A stretch of 64,000 nt of DNA. It comes from Thermosyntropha sp. GTDB taxonomy: Bacteria > Bacillota > Syntrophomonadia > Syntrophomonadales > Syntrophomonadaceae. Location: the NCBI RefSeq assembly GCF_017656155.1, contig NZ_JACDOH010000008.1:1-64000 (forward strand). Direction: 5' to 3'. The notes beneath the pieces are model-generated. The model did not search any database and was not told the DNA's origin. It saw only the letters and a list, made by a program, of their open reading frames with translations. Positions 27,136 through 34,936 of this stretch are shown one piece after another. Numbering within the stretch: the first letter of the stretch is position 1; each line of letters opens with the position of its first letter. A program made the translations under genes and the position numbers.

Positions 27136-27216
27136 ATGGTAGGATGGTGGGAATATACGCGTGAGCTGTGTTACCATTGGTGTGCCCATTTTTACTGCCA
27201 ATGGTTTTATTTTTAG
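27136..27216 (+). CDS. Candidate aromatic-rich leader peptide upstream of DAHP synthase
   Basis: An ATG at 27136 opens a 26-codon frame ending in TAG at 27214-27216. Eleven of the 26 residues are aromatic: Trp at 4, 5, 15, 23; Tyr at 7, 13, 20, 25; Phe at 19, 24, 26. This is far above expectation and is the pattern of attenuator leader peptides for aromatic amino acid genes. There is no clear ribosome site, which lowers confidence. The frame overlaps a terminator-like hairpin (27173-27213), and bases 27136-27141 can pair with 27172-27177, excluding that hairpin. Confidence 0.45.
   Translation: MVGWWEYTRELCYHWCAHFYCQWFYF
27173..27215 (+). terminator. Leader hairpin with U-tract (possible attenuator)
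   Basis: ACCATTGG (27173-27180) and CCAATGGT (27198-27205) form a perfect 8-bp stem with a 17-base loop, followed by TTTATTTTT. It lies in the leader of the second DAHP synthase gene, 40 bases before its start, not behind any gene that still needs a terminator. An alternative pairing of AUGGUA (27136-27141) with UACCAU (27172-27177) overlaps the left arm. Confidence 0.6.
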
Positions 27217-27227
27217 CTCTTTCTCAC

Positions 27228-27246
27228 CCTCCAGAAAAAAAGGAGG
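27228..27246 (+). promoter_or_regulatory. Possible SD-sequestering hairpin of the second DAHP synthase
   Basis: CCTCC (27228-27232) is complementary to the ribosome site GGAGG (27242-27246), with a nine-base A-rich loop. The stem is only five base pairs but strong, and could lower translation when formed. Confidence 0.45.
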
Positions 27247-27253
27247 TAGTAAA

Positions 27254-28264
27254 ATGATCATTGTAATGAAAAAAAATGCGGCTGAACAAGAGATTAATGC
27301 AGTAGCTGAGAAACTGCAGGAGAAAGGATTCAAGGTACATCTTTCAGAAGGGGTAGAAAGGACTATTATCGGAGCTATTGGTGAAAGAACCCAGGCCATT
27401 ATGGAGTATTTTATGCGCCAGCCCGGAGTAGAAAAGGTTATTCCTATACTTCAGCCTTTTAAAATGGCTTCGCGGGAGTTTAAACCTGAACCTACGACAG
27501 TTAAAGTGGGAGATAAAATTATAGGAGATGGAAGCCTTACTATAATTGCCGGACCTTGTGCGGTAGAAGGCCGGGAAAAGCTGATGGAAGTGGCGTTAGC
27601 CGTAAAGGAAGCAGGGGCTGATATGTTAAGGGGCGGGGCATTTAAGCCACGCACTTCACCTTATTCTTTTCAGGGGCTAGAACGCGAAGGGCTGGAGATA
27701 CTGGCAGAAGCCCGTAAGGTTACCGGTCTTCCGGTAGTAACTGAGGTTATGGATCCGCGCATGATTGAAGTTGTATCTGAGTATGCAGATATTTTACAGG
27801 TTGGCGCCAGAAATATGCAGAATTTCTTTTTGCTGAGAGAGCTTGGAAAAGCGGGTAAGCCGGTTCTTTTGAAAAGAGGGCCTTCTTCCACTATAGAAGA
27901 ATGGATAATGGCTGCAGAATATATTATTTCTTCAGGCAATGAACAGGTCATAATGTGCGAAAGGGGTATTCGGACTTTTGAAAAATACACCCGCAATACC
28001 CTGGATTTAAGTGCTGTGCCTTTAATCAAGCAGCTTACCCACCTGCCTGTGATTGTGGATCCCAGCCATGGCACCGGCAAGTGGGAGCTGGTTGAGCCTA
28101 TGGCTGTGGCAGCCGTAGGAGCAGGCTCCGATGGGATTATGGTTGAGGTTCATCAAAATCCAAGCGAAGCTTTATCAGATGGACCTCAGTCTTTAATGCC
28201 CGATAATTTTGAATCCCTGGTCACTAAAGTCAGGGCTATTCATGAGGCACTTCAGAATATATAA
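27254..28264 (+). CDS. aroF: DAHP synthase with N-terminal regulatory domain
   Basis: 336 aa from the ATG at 27254 behind AAAGGAGG. Residues 1-70 form the ferredoxin-like regulatory domain (IVMKKNAAEQEINAVAEKL, RTIIGAIGE) that binds tyrosine or phenylalanine in Thermotoga-type enzymes; the catalytic domain follows with [27 protein letters not shown] and VDPSHGTGKWELV. It heads tyrA-aroA-cmk-plsC and so is the pathway-linked copy. About 60 percent of catalytic residues look the same as in the short copy at 24139 by eye. Confidence 0.94.
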   Translation: MIIVMKKNAAEQEINAVAEKLQEKGFKVHLSEGVERTIIGAIGERTQAIMEYFMRQPGVEKVIPILQPFKMASREFKPEPTTVKVGDKIIGDGSLTIIAGPCAVEGREKLMEVALAVKEAGADMLRGGAFKPRTSPYSFQGLEREGLEILAEARKVTGLPVVTEVMDPRMIEVVSEYADILQVGARNMQNFFLLRELGKAGKPVLLKRGPSSTIEEWIMAAEYIISSGNEQVIMCERGIRTFEKYTRNTLDLSAVPLIKQLTHLPVIVDPSHGTGKWELVEPMAVAAVGAGSDGIMVEVHQNPSEALSDGPQSLMPDNFESLVTKVRAIHEALQNI

Positions 28265-28279
28265 GAGGTATGAGAAATT

Positions 28280-29359
28280 ATGAAAAAAAATCTTTTTATA
28301 ATAGGTCTGGGGCTTATAGGTGGTTCTCTGGGACTTGCGCTCAGGGAATCACCTCTTGTTAATAAGATATTTGGTTTTGATATTGATATTAAAACAGTTG
28401 AAACAGCTTTACAAATTGGAGTTATCGATGAATTTAAAAGTATAGACGAGGGCGGGAAAAATGCAGATGTGATTTTTCTTTGCACTCCTATAAGTTTTTT
28501 TCCGTTGATAATTAATGAGCTGCGGAATGTAGTAAGGCAAGGAACTATCATTACTGATGTTGGAAGCACCAAAGAAGAAGTTATGCAGTTTTTCAGTAAT
28601 CTTCCTCAAGGGGTATGGGCTATAGGGGGACATCCTATGGCTGGCTCCGAGATTAAAGGCATAAATGGCATTGACCGTTATCTTTTTGAAAATGCGGTTT
28701 ATGTCCTGACTCCTGCTCCCGATGTTCCAGAAGAACAGGTAAATTTGCTTGGAGAACTTTTAAGCTTTACGGGGGCAAAAATAAAAACAATGCCTGCTTC
28801 TCTGCATGATGAACTGGTAGCTACTATAAGCCATGTTCCCCATTTAGCAGCTGCTGCCTTGGTAAACCTTACTGAGGGCAGGGATGATAATTTAATGATG
28901 GCAGCAGGGGGGTTCAGAGATACTACCCGTATTGCTTCTTCAAGCCCTGAGCTGTGGCAGGATATACTTTTTTCTAACCGAAAATATGTTGGACAAAAAT
29001 TGGACAAACTTATTAAATTTTTATTTAAAATAAAGAAAGCATTAGAAGAGGATGACTCTGAAACAGTATATACGGAACTTTGCCGTGCCAAGGAGATTAG
29101 GGATCAGATACCGCATAAACGGAAAGGACTTTTGCCTGAATTTTCTGAACTTGTTTGTATAGTCCCGGATAAACCCGGAATAATAGGAAAAATAGGAGAG
29201 ATTTTAGGAAAAGAAAATATAAATATTGTAGATATTGAGATATTACGGGTTCGTGAAGGTGATGGAGGAAGTATTCGCATCGGGGTTAGAAACAGGGAAG
29301 AGGCAGAGCGCGCTGTTTCTATTTTACAGTCCTGCAACATAAAGTCATGGGTAAGATGA
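28280..29359 (+). CDS. tyrA: Prephenate dehydrogenase
   Basis: 359 aa, ATG. GLGLIGGSLGLAL (about residues 6-18) binds NAD, and HPMAGSEIKGI plus TISHVPHLAAAALV carry the catalytic and substrate-binding histidines of the family. The last 70 residues form an ACT domain (PGIIGKIGEILGKENINIVDIEILR), which usually gives tyrosine feedback. It lies 15 bases behind the DAHP synthase gene. Confidence 0.95.
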   Translation: MKKNLFIIGLGLIGGSLGLALRESPLVNKIFGFDIDIKTVETALQIGVIDEFKSIDEGGKNADVIFLCTPISFFPLIINELRNVVRQGTIITDVGSTKEEVMQFFSNLPQGVWAIGGHPMAGSEIKGINGIDRYLFENAVYVLTPAPDVPEEQVNLLGELLSFTGAKIKTMPASLHDELVATISHVPHLAAAALVNLTEGRDDNLMMAAGGFRDTTRIASSSPELWQDILFSNRKYVGQKLDKLIKFLFKIKKALEEDDSETVYTELCRAKEIRDQIPHKRKGLLPEFSELVCIVPDKPGIIGKIGEILGKENINIVDIEILRVREGDGGSIRIGVRNREEAERAVSILQSCNIKSWVR

Positions 29360-29371
29360 GGAGGAAATGTT

Positions 29372-30658
29372 TTGCGAAAGACAATAGAAAAATCAAAAGG
29401 CATAAAAGGAGAAATAAGAGTAGCAGCAGATAAGTCTATATCTCATCGGGCTGCTATTTTTTCGGCTTTGGCAGAAGGAGAGAGTATAATAAGAAACTTT
29501 TTGCGGGCAAACGATACTCTGTCTACCTTAAATTGCATGCGCCGTTTAGGTGTGGATGTAGAAGAATGTAAAAATGAAGTCATAATTAAAGGCAGAGGTT
29601 TTTATGGTCTGAGAGAACCTGGGACTGTTCTGGACTGTGGCAATTCGGGGACTACCATGCGCCTTTTAACTGGCCTTTGTGCTTCTTATCCTTTTTTTAC
29701 GGTTTTAACCGGAGATGATTCCCTTAATAAAAGACCTATGAAACGGGTGATAGCTCCGCTTGCTCTGATGGGGGCAGAAATATGGGGAAGAAATGGAGGC
29801 AACTATCCCCCTCTGGCTGTAAAGGGGAAAAGACTCAAAGGGATAAAATATGATATTCCGGTAGCCAGTGCCCAGGTTAAATCTGCTTTAATACTGGCAG
29901 GACTTAATGCAGAAGGGAAAACGATATTGACAGAACCTGCCAAATCCAGGGATCATACGGAAAGGATGCTTAAGGCGATGGGGGCTGATTTAGCGGTTGA
30001 CGGTCTTACCATAACTTTAACTCCGGGACAGAGACTTTCACCACAGGAATTTATTGTACCTGCTGATATATCATCAGCTGCCTTTTTTCTGGTGGCTGCC
30101 AGCATAGTCCCGAATTCTGAACTCGTAATAAGGGAAGTTGGGATAAATCCTACACGTGCAGGAATTATTGAAGTTTTACAAAAAATGGGTGCGGATATAA
30201 AGATTTTAAATCAGAAAACTGCTGGGGGGGAAATAATTGCAGATATCCTGGTTAAAAGCTCAGAACTTAAGGGGATAGAAATAGAAGGGGAGATAATTCC
30301 GCGTCTTATTGATGAAATTCCGGTTATTGCGGTGGCTATGGCGGCAGCAGAAGGAACTTCTGCGGTGAGAGGGGCCGAAGAATTGAGGGTTAAAGAAACT
30401 GACCGCATAAAAGCAATAGCTTTAGAACTCGGGCGAATGGGAGTAAATATTACTGAGCTTGAGGATGGATTTATAATTGAGGGTGATAAGGAAAAACTCA
30501 AAGGAACATGTGTAGAAAGCCATGATGATCACCGCATAGCTATGAGTCTGGCTGTTGCTGGTTTAATTGCTGATGGAGAAACATGCATTGATGATGCTGA
30601 AGTAGTAGCTATTTCTTTTCCGGAATTCTGGTATATATTGGATGACATAGTGATTTGA
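29372..30658 (+). CDS. aroA: 3-phosphoshikimate 1-carboxyvinyltransferase (EPSP synthase)
   Basis: 428 aa, TTG start behind GAGGAGG. DKSISHRAAIFSALAEG near residue 20, LDCGNSGTTMRLLTG near 88, GDDSLNKRPMKR and the C-terminal RVKETDRI and DDHRIAMSL motifs are all present. It joins shikimate 3-phosphate and phosphoenolpyruvate. It follows tyrA by 12 bases in the aromatic operon. Confidence 0.97.
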   Translation: MRKTIEKSKGIKGEIRVAADKSISHRAAIFSALAEGESIIRNFLRANDTLSTLNCMRRLGVDVEECKNEVIIKGRGFYGLREPGTVLDCGNSGTTMRLLTGLCASYPFFTVLTGDDSLNKRPMKRVIAPLALMGAEIWGRNGGNYPPLAVKGKRLKGIKYDIPVASAQVKSALILAGLNAEGKTILTEPAKSRDHTERMLKAMGADLAVDGLTITLTPGQRLSPQEFIVPADISSAAFFLVAASIVPNSELVIREVGINPTRAGIIEVLQKMGADIKILNQKTAGGEIIADILVKSSELKGIEIEGEIIPRLIDEIPVIAVAMAAAEGTSAVRGAEELRVKETDRIKAIALELGRMGVNITELEDGFIIEGDKEKLKGTCVESHDDHRIAMSLAVAGLIADGETCIDDAEVVAISFPEFWYILDDIVI

Positions 30659-30726
30659 ACAGGAAAATCTTTTATACAAAATTGGACTGTGCTAAAATGA
30701 AAAAGAATATTTGCAGGTGATGGTTT

Positions 30727-31383
30727 ATGAAAATAGCTATAGATGGACCGGCAGGAGCTGGCAAGAGCACGGTTGCTAAAATTTTGGCAAAAAGACTGGG
30801 TTTTACTTATATAGATACTGGAGCTATGTATCGAGCTCTTACCTTGAAGGCTTTGCAAAATAAGGTTGATTTAAATAATGAAAAGGAACTTGCGAGTCTT
30901 GTGCATGATACCGATATAACTTTTGTTTATCATGATGGGGAACAGAGGGTTTTTTGTGATGGCATAGATGTAAGTGAAGCTATAAGAGCACCCCAAGTAA
31001 ATGAAGCTGTTTCTAGGGTAGCATCATTTCCTGCGGTTCGAAAAATTATGGTAGAAAAGCAGCAGAGATTGGCAGAAAAAAAATCAGTAGTTATGGATGG
31101 AAGAGATATTGGTGAATGTGTTCTTCCTGATGCTGATTATAAATTTTTTATTACCGCCAGTGTAGAGGAAAGAGCCAGAAGAAGAAAAAAGGAGCTGGAT
31201 GATAAAGGATATGATGTGGATTTACAGGATTTAAAAGAAAATATAATAAAGAGAGATAAAGCTGATGCAAGCCGTGAAGTGGGGGCTTTGAAGATATTGG
31301 ATGATTCTATTGTTATAGATACTACCTGTATGAGAATAGAAGATGTAATAGAAGAATTATTAAAGATAATTGGGGAGAAATGA
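30727..31383 (+). CDS. cmk: Cytidylate kinase
   Basis: 218 aa, ATG. IAIDGPAGAGKSTVAK at the N-terminus is the P-loop, DTGAMYRALTLKAL follows, and MDGRDIGECVLPDADYKFFITA contains the CMP-binding Arg-Asp. It phosphorylates CMP and dCMP. The order aroA-cmk-plsC-ispH-rpsA is common in Clostridia. Confidence 0.97.
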   Translation: MKIAIDGPAGAGKSTVAKILAKRLGFTYIDTGAMYRALTLKALQNKVDLNNEKELASLVHDTDITFVYHDGEQRVFCDGIDVSEAIRAPQVNEAVSRVASFPAVRKIMVEKQQRLAEKKSVVMDGRDIGECVLPDADYKFFITASVEERARRRKKELDDKGYDVDLQDLKENIIKRDKADASREVGALKILDDSIVIDTTCMRIEDVIEELLKIIGEK

Positions 31384-31384
31384 G

Positions 31385-31978
31385 ATGTTTTATAGGTTTG
31401 CCTGGTTTATTATGCGAACTTTTTTTACTTTGTTAGGTTTGAGAATGGAAAATGTACATAACCTGCCGGAAAAAGGGGCAGCAATTGTGGTTGCCAACCA
31501 TGTAAGCAACTGGGATCCTATCGTAGTTGCCATATCTTTTAAAAGACCTATTTATTTTATGGCCAAAGCGGAACTTTTTGAAAATAGTTTTTTAGCGCGA
31601 ATTCTTACTATGCTCAATGCGTTTCCGGTAAAAAGGGGTAGTGCTGATCGCGCGGCAATAAAAAATGCGTTAAAGGTCTTAGAAAAAGGTCAGATTTTGG
31701 GAATTTTTCCCGAAGGTCAGCGCAATAAAACCGGAGAAGATCTGGAAGCACAAAGCGGAGCTGCTATGCTTGCACTTAAAACAGGGGTTCCTGTTGTTCC
31801 GGTAGCATGTATTGGCACCGATCGCAAACTGCCGATAGGATGGCTAAAACCTCTTAAGGTAAAGGTTGGCAAACCTATGTTTTTAGAAGAATTTAAAGGG
31901 CAGAAGATTAACTCTCTTATGTTAAAAGAAGTAAGCGAACAGATTATGTATGAAATTAATCTTCTTTTGCAAAAATAA
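31385..31978 (+). CDS. plsC: 1-acyl-sn-glycerol-3-phosphate acyltransferase
   Basis: 197 aa from ATG 31385 behind GGGGAGA; an in-frame TTG at 31370 lies inside the end of cmk and before that ribosome site. The catalytic NHVSNWD (His39, Asp44) and the FPEGQRNKTGE phosphate-binding motif are intact. A hydrophobic N-terminus anchors it to the membrane. It makes phosphatidic acid. Confidence 0.95.
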   Translation: MFYRFAWFIMRTFFTLLGLRMENVHNLPEKGAAIVVANHVSNWDPIVVAISFKRPIYFMAKAELFENSFLARILTMLNAFPVKRGSADRAAIKNALKVLEKGQILGIFPEGQRNKTGEDLEAQSGAAMLALKTGVPVVPVACIGTDRKLPIGWLKPLKVKVGKPMFLEEFKGQKINSLMLKEVSEQIMYEINLLLQK

Positions 31979-32031
31979 GCAGGATTTATATTTTTTTTTG
32001 CGAATATTATAAATGTTGTGAGGTGTTAAAT

Positions 32032-34014
32032 TTGCAGATTCGCCTGGCCGATAAGGCGGGTTTTTGTGCCGGAGTCCGAAGAGCTTTTGAAATTGCAGAA
32101 GATGCAGTGGATAAGCCTGAAAAGTGGTATACTTTAGGGAGTTTAGTTCATAATCGTCAGGTGGTAGAATATTTTAAAGAAAAAGGCATTATGCCGGTAG
32201 AAAGCATAGAAGATATAGCTGAAGAGGGCAGTGGCGTCATCCTGCGTTCGCACGGGGTTCCGCCGGAGGTGGTAAAACAGGCACGAAAAAAGGGTCTAAT
32301 TATAAAAGACGCTACCTGTCCCTTGGTAAAAAGGATACATGACCTGGTGTCTATGTTGGAGAATGAAGGGTATGATATTGTAATTTTCGGAGATATAAAT
32401 CATCCTGAGGTTCAAGCTATTTTAGGATGGTGTAAATATAAAGCCCGAGTAGTTGCCGATACAGATGAAGCGAAGAAAATTGAAGGAAGTAAGAAAATAG
32501 GGTTTTTATCTCAGACTACTAAAGATGAATTTGAATTTTTGAAAGCGGCTGAAGCTTTGTTGTCTAAAGCATATGAAGTAAGGATTTTTAATACCATCTG
32601 TTCGGCGACCAGGCAAAGACAGGAAGCAGCTGTAAGGCTTAGCCAGCAGGTAGATTTGATGTTAGTTATTGGCGATAAGAACAGTTCAAATACCAACACT
32701 CTATTTGAAGAGTGTAAAAATACCGGGGTAAAAACATATTTAATTCAAAATGCTGCAGAGATTAAGGATGAATGGCTGAAGGGAGTTGCTGTGGTAGGTG
32801 TAACTGCAGGAGCTTCCACCCCGGATTGGATAATTAAGGAGGTAGTGGATAAAATGGCAGCTTATAAGGAAAACAACAAACAGGAACAAGGGGTGGAAGA
32901 ATCATTCGCCAGGCTTGAAGCGGAAATTGCGGATTTTATCCCCCCGGAACGCGGGGATATTATAAAAGGTGTAGTAGTTGAAGTTCGCGATAATGAAGTA
33001 ATGGTCGATGTAGGAGGAAAGTCAGAAGGGGTTGTCCCACTACGTGAGTTAACAGTAAAAGAAGTCAATTCAGCCAGGGAAGTAGTTAAAGTAGGAGATA
33101 CCATTGAGGTTCTTGTGTTAAGATGGGATGATGATGGAACTATTCTTTTGTCAAAGAAAAAGGTTGATGCTATAAAAGCCCTGGATCACTTAGAAGAAGC
33201 ATATCGAAAAGGTAGTCTGATAGAAGGAACGGTAATTGATGTAGTTAAAGGTGGGCTTTTAGTAGATGCAGGGGTAGTAGCTTTTGTGCCTGCTTCACAT
33301 GTTGAGGAAGGATATGTAAAGAATCTGGATGAATATAAAGGAAAAACTTTTACCTTTAAGGTTATCGAATTTAACCGCAGTAAAAGACGGGGTTCACAGG
33401 TAGTTCTTTCCCGTAAAGAGGTTATGGCCCAGGAAAGAGAAAGAAGAAAACAGGAATTTTGGAATAGTATTGCGGAAGGACAGATAAAAAAAGGGATAGT
33501 TAAACGTATTTTAGATTATGGGGCTTTCGTTGATTTAGACGGTTTTGAAGGTCTTTTGCATGTATCTGAATTAGATTATAAGCGCATTGAACATCCTGCT
33601 GATGTTCTAAAAGAAGGGGATGAAATAGAGGTTAAGGTTATAGCAGTAGATTCTGAAAAAGGAAGGGTATCTTTAAGCCGCAAAGCCTTGCTCAAAAATC
33701 CCTGGGAGATAGTAGTAGAAAAATATAAACCGGGCGATATAATTGAAGGAACTGTTGTTAGAATGGCTCCATTTGGGGTTTTCATTGAAGTTGAACCGGG
33801 AGTAGACGGGCTCTGTCATATTTCCCAGATGGCTAACCACAGGGTAGAAAAACCGGAACATGTAGTTAAAATAGGAGAAAAAGTTCGCGTTAAAATATTA
33901 GGCATTGATAATGAAGAAAAAAGAATAAGTTTATCAATTAAAGAGGCATTAAGCGATATTGACCGCAGAGAAGTTGAAGAATATCTTGCAAAACAGGGGG
34001 GAAATAATGAATAA
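32032..34014 (+). CDS. ispH: IspH-ribosomal protein S1 fusion
   Basis: 660 aa from the TTG at 32032 behind GTGAGGTG; a GTG at 32023 is in frame but overlaps that site. Residues 1-280 are 4-hydroxy-3-methylbut-2-enyl diphosphate reductase with cluster cysteines Cys12, Cys96 and Cys190. Residues 300-640 hold four S1 RNA-binding domains, each with the GxVxxVxxxGxxVDxG type pattern, the third and fourth most typical. This fusion is well known in Clostridia. It joins the last step of the MEP isoprenoid route to an S1-like RNA-binding protein; whether the parts cooperate is unknown. Confidence 0.95.
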   Translation: MQIRLADKAGFCAGVRRAFEIAEDAVDKPEKWYTLGSLVHNRQVVEYFKEKGIMPVESIEDIAEEGSGVILRSHGVPPEVVKQARKKGLIIKDATCPLVKRIHDLVSMLENEGYDIVIFGDINHPEVQAILGWCKYKARVVADTDEAKKIEGSKKIGFLSQTTKDEFEFLKAAEALLSKAYEVRIFNTICSATRQRQEAAVRLSQQVDLMLVIGDKNSSNTNTLFEECKNTGVKTYLIQNAAEIKDEWLKGVAVVGVTAGASTPDWIIKEVVDKMAAYKENNKQEQGVEESFARLEAEIADFIPPERGDIIKGVVVEVRDNEVMVDVGGKSEGVVPLRELTVKEVNSAREVVKVGDTIEVLVLRWDDDGTILLSKKKVDAIKALDHLEEAYRKGSLIEGTVIDVVKGGLLVDAGVVAFVPASHVEEGYVKNLDEYKGKTFTFKVIEFNRSKRRGSQVVLSRKEVMAQERERRKQEFWNSIAEGQIKKGIVKRILDYGAFVDLDGFEGLLHVSELDYKRIEHPADVLKEGDEIEVKVIAVDSEKGRVSLSRKALLKNPWEIVVEKYKPGDIIEGTVVRMAPFGVFIEVEPGVDGLCHISQMANHRVEKPEHVVKIGEKVRVKILGIDNEEKRISLSIKEALSDIDRREVEEYLAKQGGNNE

Positions 34015-34041
34015 AGTAAATTGCGGTGAGGTGCTGATGTA

Positions 34042-34245
34042 ATGCCGGTATATGATTTTAAGTGCAAAGAATGTGGAAACAAATTTGATTTATTGCTCTC
34101 TTTTAAAGAATTAGATAAAGCAAGGTGCTCCAAATGTGGCTCATATAAGGTCGAAAAACAATTGTCATCCTTCTTTGCACCAGGTTCGGCTGCTTCTTCC
34201 TGCACTGCTACCAGTTGCTCAGGTTGCAGCGGCTGTAAAAACTAA
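34042..34245 (+). CDS. FmdB-family zinc ribbon protein
   Basis: 67 aa, ATG behind GTGAGGTG. MPVYDFKCKECGNKFDLL at the N-terminus and CSKCG near residue 33 form the CxxC...CxxC zinc ribbon of the FmdB/CxxC_CXXC_SSSS family. The C-terminal tail is rich in Ser, Cys and Gly, as in many members. Function is mostly unknown; some are linked to regulation. Confidence 0.85.
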   Translation: MPVYDFKCKECGNKFDLLLSFKELDKARCSKCGSYKVEKQLSSFFAPGSAASSCTATSCSGCSGCKN

Positions 34246-34261
34246 AGGCTAAAATTTTGCT

Positions 34262-34287
34262 GAGGCTGCTTTATGCAGTCTCTTTTT
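34262..34287 (+). terminator. Terminator after the FmdB-family gene
   Basis: GAGGCTGC (34262-34269) pairs with GCAGTCTC (34275-34282) with one G-U pair, followed by five T. Confidence 0.75.
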
Positions 34288-34333
34288 ATCAGAGATAAAA
34301 GCAGTAAAGTGTAGTTTTCGGGAGGAAAAGGGA

Positions 34334-34936
34334 ATGAAAGAGGTAACGGGGGTAATTTTAGCCGGGGGAAAGAGCTCCCGCATGAATTTTAATAATAAGG
34401 CTTTTGCCTTGATAAATGGGCAAAAAATAATTGAAATAATTTTATCCAAGTTTTTTTCTTACTTTGATGAAACTATTATCATAAGCAATGAACCTTTGTT
34501 ATACAGCAGTTTAAATGTTCCTGTATATACAGATATTTATCCAAGACTGGGTCCTATGAGCGGCATACATTCGGGGTTGACATATGCTAAACATGATGCT
34601 TCTTTTGTTTTGGCTTGTGATATGCCTTTTATACCTGTGGAAATGATAGATTATATGCTGGAGAGGATAAACGGATATGATGCGGTAGTTCCTGAAATTG
34701 ATGGTTTTTTGCACATGACGGCAGCAGTTTATAGGAAAAGCAGCTTACCAGTATTAACGGAAAATTTACAGCATAAGAAGCTTAAAATGTCTCTTTTATT
34801 CAAGGAGTTAAATGCTTTAGCGTTAGATGAAGAAGAGTTAAAGAGATTTGGGGATAAGACCGAAATGTTTCATAATATAAATTGTGAAGAAGACTTAATC
34901 AAGGCAGAAAAAATAGCAGGGAGGTTATTATTATAA
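34334..34936 (+). CDS. mobA: Molybdenum cofactor guanylyltransferase
   Basis: 200 aa, ATG behind GGGAGG. LAGGKSSRMNFNNKAF (about residues 9-24) is the nucleotide-binding signature and FVLACDMPFI the metal-binding Asp motif. It attaches GMP to molybdopterin, or acts as a related nucleotidyltransferase. Its stop TAA at 34934-34936 overlaps the proposed start of fni. Confidence 0.9.
   Translation: MKEVTGVILAGGKSSRMNFNNKAFALINGQKIIEIILSKFFSYFDETIIISNEPLLYSSLNVPVYTDIYPRLGPMSGIHSGLTYAKHDASFVLACDMPFIPVEMIDYMLERINGYDAVVPEIDGFLHMTAAVYRKSSLPVLTENLQHKKLKMSLLFKELNALALDEEELKRFGDKTEMFHNINCEEDLIKAEKIAGRLLL

Noticed and set aside
27161-27253. N-terminal extension of the second DAHP synthase
   Set aside because: It runs through the leader hairpin and the SD; family length and ribosome site place the start at 27254.
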